Shown here one piece after another: positions 35,653 to 44,246 of a stretch of 64,000 bases of DNA. The position numbers and the translations under genes were made by a program. Source of the stretch: Gammaproteobacteria bacterium (lineage in GTDB: Bacteria > Pseudomonadota > Gammaproteobacteria > Pseudomonadales > Pseudohongiellaceae); assembly GCA_041395725.1 (NCBI GenBank), contig JAWKZW010000001.1, positions 3,478,501 through 3,542,500 of the forward strand, given 5' to 3'. Below the pieces are notes generated by a model, which saw only the letters and a program-made list of their open reading frames with translations, did not search any database and was not told where the DNA came from. Each line of letters opens with the position of its first letter. The stretch's first letter is position 1.

Positions 35653-36183
35653 TTACAGATGCCGGTCTATTCGGTGGGCTTTGAGGCCCCAGGCAAACAG
35701 TTGGCCGAATCGCCGGTCGGCCTGGCGCAGTCGATTGGTGAGGATACCGAACAGGTCCTTCAGTACCAGGTATCCCATTCCGGGATCGCTATCGAAGAGT
35801 TTGGTGAGCGCCTCAGTATCAATCTCGAGGAGGCTGCTGGGTTCGACCGCCATGACTGTGGCGCTGCGCGGTGCTGGCTCGAACAGGCTGAATTCGCCGA
35901 ACACTTCTCCCGATCCCAGGTCACACAGTCCGGGTTGAATGGATCTTCGGTTGTCGAGTTCGACCCGTGGAAGTATGCGCAAAAGACCTTGCTCGATCAG
36001 GAACAGGCTTCGACCGATACTCCCCTCCTCGAGAATTGTTTCACCGCAAGCGTAGTCGCGACGCTTGGCGACGCCCAGTCGGAGCAATTCAGGGTTGCTG
36101 AGAATACCAATGATGCTAGACATCCTCGGTCCCTCGTTTGCCGGCGCAAGGTCGTTTGATTGTTCTGGTTGGCTGGTTTGCAT
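35653..36183 (-). CDS. cyclic nucleotide-binding (Crp-like) domain protein
   Basis: A 176-residue protein with a single cNMP-binding beta-barrel, about residues 38-145: ETILEEGSIGRSLFLIEQGLL, LGSGEVFGEFSLFEPAPRSATV (phosphate-binding cassette) and SLLEIDTEALTKLF. After the barrel there is only a helix ending LTNRLRQADRRFG; no helix-turn-helix follows, so it is not a complete Crp/Fnr transcription factor. Such stand-alone modules may regulate a partner. ATG at 36183, with another ATG at 36123. No clear operon partner. Confidence 0.8.
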   Translation of the reverse strand: MQTSQPEQSNDLAPANEGPRMSSIIGILSNPELLRLGVAKRRDYACGETILEEGSIGRSLFLIEQGLLRILPRVELDNRRSIQPGLCDLGSGEVFGEFSLFEPAPRSATVMAVEPSSLLEIDTEALTKLFDSDPGMGYLVLKDLFGILTNRLRQADRRFGQLFAWGLKAHRIDRHL

Positions 36184-36576
36184 ACTACCCGGTTCTGCTC
36201 AAACAGCGGTCATTAAAATGGTCCAACCTGCGGGGTGGTATTATCCTGTCGGAAAATGCGCACGATGGCATTTTTGGCACTATACGCCCTTTCTACGAAT
36301 TCGAGTGTGATCCAGGTGGTTTTTTCGGATAAAGCTTTGGAAACAACCTCACTCCTGGCGAGTGGATCTTAAAATCATCCACCAGAATGCGGTGGCTCTT
36401 TCGCAATTTACCGACGTGAAATTGCCTGGTGGCGCCGCTGTTCGCTGACAACAACTATCCACGGAATACCAGCGCCAATCGCCCCGTGGCAAGCAAAGAT
36501 GCCAATATCATTGTCGCGACAGCGGTAGCGGCAAGATCCGGCTAGAAGGCAAATCCCTTGGTAAAGCTGACATCTT
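36184..36576. other. 393-base region between the cNMP protein and the IS5 remnant
   Basis: No intact gene is recognised. Around 36350-36545 the plus strand has short coding-like pieces (ILKIIHQNAVALSQFTDVKL, then in another frame DANIIVATAVAARSG) separated by frame changes, suggesting the 3' end of a decayed gene truncated by the IS5 insertion. No family assigned. Confidence 0.35.
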
Positions 36577-37735
36577 AAGAACCTCTGAATAACTGACATT
36601 TATAGAATACGCGGACAAAAAATTTGAAAAAATTGACGAAAAACAGGTATAACAGGCACCATTTATTCTCTTGTTTTTCGCCCTCCGGCGGCCAATGGGC
36701 GCCAGACAGGCGCACCTGTTTCTATGCCACCAGATGTTTTCTCGCCATCATCTGTTACTGAACCTGGCGAGTATATAAAGCCGCTCGGTGTTCTTGGCAA
36801 GTTCTCGGTAGCGCACTTTGTTGTACCCAAAGATTCGCTTGAAGTAGAAGATGCTATGTTCAACTTTGGCTCGCACACCTGCTTTCAGTCGTTCCAGTTT
36901 TGCAGCCGGATCGCCTTCAGGAAGCTTCGCTCGCTTGCCTGGACGCATGGCGATTTGCCAGTTAATCTCGCGCCCTTGATGTTCGGGTCGTTGCGCAATC
37001 CCAAGGTACCCCGCATCGCCCCAGACTCATTGTTCCTTGCCATGCAAAAGCTGATCATCTACCGCAATATCATGAACATTCGCGGACGTGGTGGCGATGC
37101 TGTGAATCAGGCCGAAAGCGTCGTCCGTGCCAATGTGCATCTTCATTCCAAAATGCCACTGATTATCTTATTTGGTTTGATGCATTTCTGGGTCACGCTC
37201 ACCGCTGCTGTTCTTAGTAGAGGACGGCGCTCTCAGAATCGTGGCATCAACGATACTGCCTTCACGCAGAATCAGCCCTTGCCCAGCCAAATGACCATTG
37301 ATGGTTTCAAAGATCACTTTGCCGAATTTGTGTTTTTCCAGAAAATGCCTGAAGTTCAAAATGGTTGTCTCGTCCGGCAAGTTACCGTGAGCCGAAGACC
37401 CGCGAACTGACGCATAGACTCAATCTCATACAAGGCATCCTCTATTGCCGGGTCGCTCAGGTTATAGAAAAGTTGCATTGCATGAACGCGCAGCATAACA
37501 GGCAGCGGATACGGTGGGCGGCCCGGAATCCCCTTGTGATACTCCTTGATCAGTTGCTGCTCAAGCTACTGCCAGGGGATAAGCATGTCCATTTTTCCAG
37601 AACGAGCTCTCGACGCGTTTTCTTTTTCTTGATGGCAACCTCAGCTTCGGCGAAGGTCAACTGGCTCGTAATAAATGGTTGCTTCTGGTTGGAAGCTGTA
37701 TTATGCCAAAAAATACGAATTTTTCAGAGGTTCCC
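36577..37735 (-). mobile_element. decayed IS5-family insertion sequence
   Basis: About 1160 bases bounded by inverted ends: GAACCTCTGAATAA at 36579 on the left and, reading inward, GGGAACCTCTGAAAAA ending at 37735 on the right. The right end has the intact GGG; the left reads AA in its place. It encloses a minus-strand transposase pseudogene. No convincing target duplication remains. The copy inserted just downstream of the collagen-like gene. Related solo ends occur at 32745, and similar ends bound the 33625-34060 element. Confidence 0.8.
36748..37690 (-). pseudogene. IS5-family transposase, frameshifted
   Basis: Reading the minus strand in alternating frames recovers most of an IS5-type DDE transposase: SQLTFAEAEVAIKKKKTRRE, GIPGRPPYPLPVMLRVHAMQ, LFYNLSDPAIEDALYEIESM, ETTILNFRHFLEKHKFGKVI, IVDATILRAPSSTKNSSGER (first catalytic Asp), DPEMHQTK, VWGDAGYLGI (second Asp), and VEHSIFYFKRIFGYNKVRYR containing the catalytic Glu. 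At least three frameshifts or stops separate these blocks, so no active transposase can be made. Confidence 0.88.
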
Positions 37736-37932
37736 TAGAATTCAGCAGGCGCAGAGAAATATGCTAACGTCGAATCCTACACCGGGTTTTCGAAGCAGCA
37801 GCTGTGGGAAATGAGGAGCCTTCCGAAATTTCGCAACTGCCTATGCGCCAAACTCTGCCGTACTATCGGCGTGAAATTATTTGATATCCCGGTGTTTGAT
37901 AGACTCAATTGGCTCAGTCAGGTTGCCAGTGC

Positions 37933-39951
37933 TCAGTTTGCCTGCGCGCAATGCGCCCAGGCTACTATTCCCCAGGACTTTTCAGTACCTGCATTAACAA
38001 CTTCCACTTCCCAACTTGTGGTGCTAGCCGGTTTGCTAAGTCGCACTACCAGTAGGTTCAATTCCGATGCTGGTATTGTGCCTTGTATCAATTCGTAGCC
38101 ACCACCAACCAAATAGGTTTTTTCTTTGCAAGAAGCTATCGCGGTTCTGGAGTCGCCCGGCTTGGCTTCAGTTACCGAAGTCGCCACACTAACGCTGTAA
38201 ACATCCTTTAGTCCGCCCGCAGGGCCCATTGGCCCGGTCGCACCATCGGCGCCTGCTGGACCCGCGGGGCCGACAGGGCCCTGCGGTCCCACTTGCCCTT
38301 GAGGCCCCGCTGGTCCGGTTGCACCATCTTGTCCGTCAGCGCCGGCTGGACCCGCGGGGCCGACAGGGCCCTGCGGTCCCACTTGCCCTTGAGGCCCCGC
38401 TGGTCCGGTTGCACCAACTTGTCCGTCAGCGCCGGCTGGCCCCTGTGGCCCGGTCGCACCATCGGTGCCTGCTGGACCCGCGGGGCCGACAGGACCTTGC
38501 GGTCCCACTTGCCCTTGAGGCCCCGCTGGTCCGGTTGCACCATCTTGTCCGTCAGCGCCGGCTGGCCCCTGTGGCCCGGTCGCACCATCGGCGCCTGCTG
38601 GACCCGCGGGGCCGACAGGGCCCTGCGGTCCCACTTGCCCTTGAGGCCCCGCTGGGCCCACTGGTCCGGTTGCACCATCTTGTCCGTCAGCGCCGGCTGG
38701 CCCCTGTGGCCCGGTCGCACCATCGGCGCCTGCTGGACCTGCGGGGCCGACAGGACCTTGCGGTCCCACTGGCCCTTGAGGCCCCGCTGGGCCCACTGGT
38801 CCGGTTGCACCAACTTGTCCGTCAGCGCCGGCTGGCCCCTGTGGCCCGGTCGCACCATCGGCGCCTGCTGGACCCGCAGGGCCGACAGGGCCCTGCGGTC
38901 CCACTTGCCCTTGAGGCCCCGCTGGACCCGCCGGGCCTTGCGGAGCTGTTGACCCCATAAGTCCTGAACCCGTCCAGGTGTTGTCTGTATTGTCAATTCT
39001 GATTGCGTTGGCACCAGGGAAGCTAATCATTTGGTTTCCGTCCGATACGATCGCGGTAACCGCCAGTGTAGGCTCAGAAGACTCAAATACCACATAGGGC
39101 GGAACCCCTTCCTGGCGTGCATTTAGTAGTTCCATACCAAATAGGTCCTGCGCCAAAAATGCTAATTGGCCGAATGCGTCGATCTCACCGGTTATCGTTG
39201 ATAAGGTACCGCCAAATCCGATCGCGGTTGCAGTGATTGAAACTGGTAGCTCCGATGTATTCACGATGCTAAAACTACTTGTCAGCCCGGTTGAAGGATC
39301 TGTAATGAGCGGAAATACGACGCGTTCCAAATTGAGTGGGCTGGACGGAAGCCCAACTGCAGAAAGTGGCTTGCCCGTGGAATCCAGCAATTCCATGATG
39401 GCCTGGACTTGCAGCTGACCATCCGCGCTGACCAGTCCCCAGGTTATTTCGGCGGGCTGTTCTGAGGACTTCAGCACCATGTTTACGCTTTCTTCGGGAA
39501 ACAGGCTGCTTGAAAATATATTGTTGGATACCTGGCTTGAATTTTCTTCCAATAGCATTTCAGAGATCGCGCCATCGGGTGTGTAGAAGACCACACTGTA
39601 AGTGACAGGGTTGTTAGTGTTATTAGTTATCTTAATAGTGGTTTTAAAGTATGTCTCTCCCTCATCGAAGGAACCTGACACGAGCATCGGAAGGGCGGAT
39701 TCAAAAATAGAACTTTCAGGATTCGCTGCATGGGCAGCACCAGCTGAAAATATGCCAGACGAAAATAAAACCAGTGTTAGACACAAGGTTGCCACAGGTG
39801 AATTTTTGACCAGAGAGCATAGTGCCTGGAATCCACTGTGGGGGGCGTGGGGCAAGTCATCTGCCTGTTTGGTGAAATTTGAACTGTCCATATGTCTGTT
39901 GCTGCAATCCCAATACGGTCTTTGTGGTGAGGAAAGCTGATCCGGCGGCAA
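37933..39951 (-). CDS. secreted collagen-like repeat protein
   Basis: A 672-residue protein. After a long N-region comes a signal peptide (SPVATLCLTLVLFSSGIFS, cut near AGAAHAA); ATG at 39891 (residue 21) is an alternative start. Residues 48-335 are a beta-rich domain (FPLITDPSTGLTSSFSIVNT and similar). Residues about 343-580 are uninterrupted Gly-X-Y collagen triplets rich in Pro, Ala and Gln, built from a roughly 45-residue unit (GPAGADGATGPQGPAGADGQ core) repeated about six times with small deletions. A C-terminal globular domain of about 90 residues with three cysteines follows. Such bacterial collagens form trimers at the surface. An IS5 remnant lies just downstream. Confidence 0.85.
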   Translation of the reverse strand: MPPDQLSSPQRPYWDCSNRHMDSSNFTKQADDLPHAPHSGFQALCSLVKNSPVATLCLTLVLFSSGIFSAGAAHAANPESSIFESALPMLVSGSFDEGETYFKTTIKITNNTNNPVTYSVVFYTPDGAISEMLLEENSSQVSNNIFSSSLFPEESVNMVLKSSEQPAEITWGLVSADGQLQVQAIMELLDSTGKPLSAVGLPSSPLNLERVVFPLITDPSTGLTSSFSIVNTSELPVSITATAIGFGGTLSTITGEIDAFGQLAFLAQDLFGMELLNARQEGVPPYVVFESSEPTLAVTAIVSDGNQMISFPGANAIRIDNTDNTWTGSGLMGSTAPQGPAGPAGPQGQVGPQGPVGPAGPAGADGATGPQGPAGADGQVGATGPVGPAGPQGPVGPQGPVGPAGPAGADGATGPQGPAGADGQDGATGPVGPAGPQGQVGPQGPVGPAGPAGADGATGPQGPAGADGQDGATGPAGPQGQVGPQGPVGPAGPAGTDGATGPQGPAGADGQVGATGPAGPQGQVGPQGPVGPAGPAGADGQDGATGPAGPQGQVGPQGPVGPAGPAGADGATGPMGPAGGLKDVYSVSVATSVTEAKPGDSRTAIASCKEKTYLVGGGYELIQGTIPASELNLLVVRLSKPASTTSWEVEVVNAGTEKSWGIVAWAHCAQAN
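38226..38945. repeat. tandem DNA repeats encoding Gly-X-Y triplets
   Basis: A unit of about 135 bases recurs around six times inside the collagen-like gene. Copies share long identical blocks (for example those containing GGACCCGCGGGGCCGACAGG) and differ mainly in whole-triplet deletions and in a Gln-Asp versus Gln-Val choice. The near identity implies recent unequal recombination or slippage, and copy number probably varies among strains. Confidence 0.85.
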
Positions 39952-40429
39952 AGTTTTGCCGCGGTCATACTTTTTTACTTCTTGCTTTCCCCCGGGACAG
40001 TCAATTATCGTGCCAGTTTAAAGAGAGGATGTAAGCGCTTGATATAAAAGGAAAAAAGATTCTTGTTCAGGGTTTTTATCTTCTTTATACAAGTATGACT
40101 TGCCGGATTTCGGCAAAAAGTGACGAATGACGTCATAAAGCGCCAGCCAGCGAATGTTAGGGGGCGACCCGCCAGCATGAAGGGAGTGTCGAATTTCAAA
40201 CAGTGATTCGATGCCGGATTGAATCCGGGGCAACGTGTTCCCATGGCAAAGGAGAAATTCGGAGATTCACAGACTCAGGCAGCGACCGCCCCCGGCCGCC
40301 GGGCCCAGCCCCCATTCACGGTTTGTGGTCGTTCGGCCGAACAGAAAGCTGACGCTTTCAAATGCGCTTGCCTCACCCCTGGCAGGCTCTCAGGCACTAA
40401 AGCACTAAAGCTTTCTACTTATTATCGAG

Positions 40430-40536
40430 TCAGGCGTTGAGGAAGGCGGGGTAATACTGCTCGACGAGCCGGTAGAGCAGGGTCGTTTCCGGTTGATCGC
40501 GCCGGTAGTGGTGCGGCGATCCGGCCGCAGCACGTC
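40430..40536 (-). mobile_element. IS91-type transposase N-terminal fragment
   Basis: On the minus strand the segment encodes HYRRDQPETTLLYRLVEQYY followed by PAFLNA and a stop. This pattern (Pro-Glu-x-Thr-x-Leu-Tyr-x-x-Val) is the opening of IS91-group transposases. Only about 35 residues survive. A C-terminal piece of the same kind of transposase lies at 53212-53487. Confidence 0.5.
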
Positions 40537-40961
40537 GAAGTCCTTTTCGACCGGGTGTTACTGTCTTTGTAGTCCAGCGTCAGGAGGACTTCTTTACCCG
40601 TGGGTCAATCCGGATGGCGCCCTGGTTCTCGATCACCTGCTGAGCGCGGCCGAACGCGGTGTGGCTGGGCAGTCTTTTTCGCCGCTCAGCGCTGGCCCCT
40701 GATTGCAGCCCGCACAAGGCCCCCGGCAGTCCTCACCTTGAAGTTGTGTAGAAGTAAACTTTGCGTGGCTTCGATTCTTGCTCGGTTTCGATTATGGAAG
40801 CAAGGCCGCTGTCGGATTCTATAACTGGAAAGTTGCACCCACCCTGCACGAACATGACTTAGGCCGCTACCGGAGGCTATGAAGGGTCAGGTGACTTGTT
40901 GCACATCGCTCGTTGGCGGCACCAACTGATTCTCCACCGGTAATATCGAAGCCGCCGGGCT

Positions 40962-41145
40962 GTATAGAAGTGGGCCCCGGATTTGAGACAGTAGCGTAAG
41001 TGTAAATCCTGCGGTAATTTAAGTCACCACAGGAGAAGATTATGAGGCGCAAAAGACGAAACCATTTGCCGGGATTCACAGCCAAGGTCGTGCTGGCGGC
41101 GATTAAAGGCGACAGGACACGGGCAGAGCTTGCAGAACAATTTTC
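40962..41145 (+). mobile_element. IS3-family left-end remnant with orfA start
   Basis: ATG at 41042 begins MRRKRRNHLPGFTAKVVLAA and continues IKGDRTRAELAEQF, the helix-turn-helix start of an IS3-type OrfA. The match stops abruptly at about 41145, where the sequence changes to an unrelated minus-strand gene fragment. About 80 bases of typical leader, including GTGGGCCCCGGATTTGAG, precede the ATG; the exact terminal repeat was not resolved. Confidence 0.7.
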
Positions 41146-41462
41146 GCGCAAGCGATTCGCAAGATGCCACAGCTCTTCCTGTGATAATGAATCAATGCGG
41201 TCGAGCACTGCTTTCTTGTTCGCCCGCATTTCATTCTATTTTCGGATGACGTCGATAAGCATTGTTGCCAGACTGGTAAATGACATAACGCAAGGAATAC
41301 GAGCACTATCCACAGAAAGGGAATTATAAAATCGCCGATGCCGCTACTTGGAATGTATCCTACGTTTTCACCCTCAAGCAGAATAATACAGCCTGCTGTA
41401 ACCCCCAGCTGAATCTTGAGCGGCTTTGTTAAGTGGTCTAGCCACTTATCAGATAGGTTCAC
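41140..41462 (-). pseudogene. broken small membrane protein (possibly SieB-like)
   Basis: A minus-strand gene starting with GTG at 41462 (GAGG upstream) encodes LSDKWLDHLTKPLKIQLGVT and a hydrophobic stretch, IGDFIIPFLWIVLVFLALCH. A frame change then gives TSLATMLIDVIRK, a TAG, and in that same frame NEMRANKKAVLDRIDSLSQE plus ELWHLANRLREN, where the IS3 fragment cuts it off. Two membrane helices and a helical cytosolic tail recall SieB superinfection-exclusion proteins, but this is only a resemblance. The gene is inactivated by frameshift, stop and truncation. Confidence 0.5.
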
Positions 41463-41668
41463 AGTCGTTACCTCAGGAGCGCTCGGCAATCCTAAACTCC
41501 CAGAATACCGGGAGTCAGAAGGGCGGCGGACTAGGTTTGATTTGAAGTGGTAACAAATAGAAGGAAGGCGGCATCAATCAGACTTGCTGATTACTTGCTG
41601 ATTAAATCAATTTGAGGTTGGGTGTCTTACAGGAAATCTGTCTAGCTGGTTGGTTTTATTGCTATATT

Positions 41669-41743
41669 TGGCTGCCCAACCTGGACTCGAACCAGGAACC
41701 AAGTGATTAACAGTCACCTACTCTACCATTGAGCTATTGGGCA
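41669..41743 (-). tRNA. tRNA-Asn (GTT)
   Basis: 75-base cloverleaf on the minus strand. Acceptor TGCCCAA pairs with TTGGGCA, the D-arm is GCTCAATGGTAGAGT, the anticodon loop is CTGTTAA with anticodon GTT, the T-arm is CCTGGTTCGAGTCCAGG, and CCA is encoded. Discriminator is G, as expected for tRNA-Asn. A good promoter lies 34 bases upstream. It marks the edge between debris and the uvrB core block. Confidence 0.96.
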
Positions 41744-41777
41744 GCAATGTCTCGACAGGACCGTCGAAAACGCGCGT

Positions 41778-41806
41778 ATACTAATTAGAAATCGCAGTGG
41801 GGTCAA
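41778..41806 (-). promoter_or_regulatory. promoter of tRNA-Asn
   Basis: On the minus strand TTGACC (41801-41806) and TAGTAT (41778-41783) are separated by exactly 17 bases and lie about 35 bases ahead of the tRNA 5' end, a good sigma-70 fit. Confidence 0.75.
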
Positions 41807-41888
41807 CACCGCACCGCGTTTCATCTTGCTTGCATGCTATCATAGTCGGCTTTGTATGGATCTCTAGTCTGCACCCGCAAGAGCCTCA

Positions 41889-43910
41889 ATGAGCACGCCT
41901 TTCAAGTTACACGCCAAGTTTCAGCCGGCCGGAGACCAGCCAGCTGCCATTGATGAGCTGGTTGAGGGGCTGGGGGCCGGCCTGCACGCGCAGACACTGC
42001 TGGGTGTGACCGGGTCTGGCAAGACTTATACCATCGCCAACGTCATCGAGAGGACCCAGCGTCCGACGCTGGTCATGGCCCACAACAAGACCCTGGCCGC
42101 GCAGCTGTATGGGGAATTCACCGAGTTCTTTCCGGACAATGCGGTGGAATATTTTGTCTCCTATTATGATTATTACCAGCCCGAAGCCTATGTGCCCTCA
42201 TCGGATCTCTTTATTGAGAAAGACGCCTCAATAAATGATCACATTGAGCAGATGCGTCTGTCGGCCACCAAGGCTCTGCTGGAGCGGCGGGATGTCATCG
42301 TAGTTGCCACCGTGTCGTCCATTTACGGCCTGGGTGACCCCACTTCCTATCTCAAGATGGTGGTGCATCTCGATCGTGGCGATAAGATGGATCAGCGCTA
42401 TCTGCTGAAGCGGCTCACGGACCTGCAATACACCCGCAACGATGTGGAATTGCACCGGGCGACATTCCGGGTGCGGGGCGACGTGATAGATATCTACCCG
42501 GCGGAGTCTGATCGCCACGCCATCCGCATCGAGCTGTTCGACGATGAAATCGAAAACCTGTCCTATTTCGACCCGCTGACCGGGGAGGTGGTGCGCCGGG
42601 TTCCGCGACTGACAGTGTTCCCCAAGTCCCATTATGTGACGCCCCGGGAGACCCTGCTCAACGCGCTGGACCATATCAAGCTGGAATTGAACGAGCGCCT
42701 GCAACAGCTGGAATCGAGCCACAAACTGGTGGAAGCACAAAGGCTGGCGCAGCGAACCCGCTTTGACCTGGAGATGATCCAGGAGCTGGGTTATTGCACC
42801 GGCATTGAAAATTATTCCCGCTACCTGTCAGGGCGTGCCACAGGACAACCGCCACCGACCCTCTACGACTACCTGCCCCCCAATGCCCTGGTAGTGGCTG
42901 ACGAATCCCACGTTACCATCCCGCAACTGGGTGCCATGTACAAAGGCGACCGTTCCCGCAAGGAGACCCTGGTGGAGTACGGGTTCCGCCTCCCATCGGC
43001 GCTGGACAATCGGCCCCTGCGTTTCGAGGAGTGGGAAGGGCTGACGCCGCAGATCATTTTTGTTTCCGCTACACCGGGTTCCTACGAAAAAGATCATGAA
43101 GGACAGCGGGTGCGCCAGGTGGTCCGGCCTACCGGGTTGGTCGATCCGGTGCTGGAGGTGCGCCCGGCATCCAGCCAGGTAGACGACCTGTTGTCCGAGG
43201 TGCGGCAAGTAGTGGCGCAGCAGGAGCGGGTACTGGTTACCGTGCTGACCAAGCGCATGGCTGAAGACCTGACCGATTACCTGGCCGAACACGACGTGCG
43301 GGTCCGCTATCTGCATTCCGATATCGATACCGTGGAGCGGGCGGAGATCATCAGGGACTTACGGCTCGGGAAGTTCGATGTGCTGGTTGGCATCAACCTG
43401 TTGCGCGAAGGCCTGGACATTCCCGAGGTGTCCCTGGTCGCCATTCTGGATGCCGATAAGGAAGGGTTTCTGCGCTCAGAGGGCTCCCTGATCCAGACAG
43501 TCGGCCGGGCGGCACGCAATATCCATGGCCGCGCCATTCTCTACGCCGACAAGATTACCGGCTCCATGCGCAGAGCCATCGACGAGTCCACCAATCGTCG
43601 TAACATACAGCTGGCGTACAACAAGGAGCACGGTATAACCCCGGCCGGAGTCGAAAAGCGGGTCATGGATGTGATGGAGGGTGCCTACGCGGCGCCTGGT
43701 AGCCGGAGTCAGAAAAAACAGCGCCGGGCGGCGGACAAGTCCGGTGGTTATCAGGCTATCGACACCAGAGATCCGGCGGAGGTCAGCAAGGAAATCAACC
43801 GCCTCGAAGCTGAGATGTTTGAACAGGCACGCAACCTGGCCTTCGAGGAAGCGGCGGCTACCCGGGATCAAATTGCCGAACTCAAGGAAGTTCTATTACG
43901 GGGGAGTTGA
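41889..43910 (+). CDS. uvrB: excinuclease ABC subunit B
   Basis: Damage-recognition helicase of nucleotide excision repair, 673 residues. Walker A is LLGVTGSGKTYT; the DNA-clamping beta-hairpin region is YYDYYQPEAYVPSSDLFIEK; the DEAD-like motif is VVADESHVTIPQL; helicase motifs V and VI are GINLLREGLDIPEVS and QTVGRAARNIHGRA. The UVR motif that binds UvrC is at the C-terminus (INRLEAEMFEQARNLAFEEA). ATG at 41889. I see no LexA box of the CTG-N10-CAG type upstream, so SOS control is not supported by the sequence. Confidence 0.97.
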   Translation: MSTPFKLHAKFQPAGDQPAAIDELVEGLGAGLHAQTLLGVTGSGKTYTIANVIERTQRPTLVMAHNKTLAAQLYGEFTEFFPDNAVEYFVSYYDYYQPEAYVPSSDLFIEKDASINDHIEQMRLSATKALLERRDVIVVATVSSIYGLGDPTSYLKMVVHLDRGDKMDQRYLLKRLTDLQYTRNDVELHRATFRVRGDVIDIYPAESDRHAIRIELFDDEIENLSYFDPLTGEVVRRVPRLTVFPKSHYVTPRETLLNALDHIKLELNERLQQLESSHKLVEAQRLAQRTRFDLEMIQELGYCTGIENYSRYLSGRATGQPPPTLYDYLPPNALVVADESHVTIPQLGAMYKGDRSRKETLVEYGFRLPSALDNRPLRFEEWEGLTPQIIFVSATPGSYEKDHEGQRVRQVVRPTGLVDPVLEVRPASSQVDDLLSEVRQVVAQQERVLVTVLTKRMAEDLTDYLAEHDVRVRYLHSDIDTVERAEIIRDLRLGKFDVLVGINLLREGLDIPEVSLVAILDADKEGFLRSEGSLIQTVGRAARNIHGRAILYADKITGSMRRAIDESTNRRNIQLAYNKEHGITPAGVEKRVMDVMEGAYAAPGSRSQKKQRRAADKSGGYQAIDTRDPAEVSKEINRLEAEMFEQARNLAFEEAAATRDQIAELKEVLLRGS

Positions 43911-43938
43911 ATCAGGGTCAGAAACACGCATAAACCCA

Positions 43939-43968
43939 TCGACACCTGGCAGTCCGATCCCCTATAAT
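43939..43968 (+). promoter_or_regulatory. promoter of tRNA-Val
   Basis: TCGACA (43939-43944) and a perfect TATAAT (43963-43968) are 18 bases apart and lie 27 bases before the tRNA-Val 5' end. Confidence 0.7.
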
Positions 43969-43995
43969 CGCCAGTCCTTCTGGATACAGAAATGT

Positions 43996-44072
<77 letters not shown>

Positions 44073-44154
44073 ATTCAGAGGCCTGAGCCCAACAACCGGA
44101 AGCCGGCGGGCAGCCCCCTTAGGGCAAACGCGGCGTGGACTCTCAGTATAATCA

Positions 44155-44184
44155 GGGCAGACCCGCACGGGTCTGTCTTTGTTT
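44155..44184 (+). terminator. terminator after tRNA-Val
   Basis: Stem CAGACCC (44158-44164) with GGGTCTG (44169-44175), loop GCAC, followed by TCTTTGTTT. It separates the tRNA-Val transcript from thrS. Confidence 0.75.
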
Positions 44185-44246
44185 AGGGTCCTCGAATTAA
44201 GCCGGCAGGCATTCAGCCAGACAATAAACACTGCAAGATTCAAAAC

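Larger units (their letters stand above)
39952..41668. other. 1.7-kb debris region before tRNA-Asn
   Basis: No intact gene is seen between the collagen-like gene and tRNA-Asn. Recognisable scraps are an IS91-type N-terminal fragment (40430-40536), an IS3-type orfA start (40962-41145) and a broken membrane-protein gene (41140-41462), each listed separately. A 71-codon minus-strand ORF at 40018-40233 (contains FEIRHSLHAGGSPPNIRWLA) has protein-like composition but matches nothing I recognise. The section 40540-40960 shows no coherent coding signal. Confidence 0.5.

Noticed and set aside
35416..36159. 247-codon plus-strand ORF
   Set aside because: It is antisense to the cyclic-nucleotide-binding protein, which has clear family motifs.
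38229..38960. Regular direct repeats that might suggest a CRISPR array
   Set aside because: The repeats are longer and contiguous, keep a nine-base Gly-X-Y codon rhythm and lie inside an open reading frame with a signal peptide; there are no unique spacers.
38208..39014. Long ORFs on both strands through the collagen-like repeats
   Set aside because: They are shadows caused by the GC-rich periodic sequence; only the 672-codon minus-strand frame has a signal peptide and domain structure.
41807..41888. SOS (LexA) box upstream of uvrB
   Set aside because: No CTG-N10-CAG dyad of the expected type is present in the gap.
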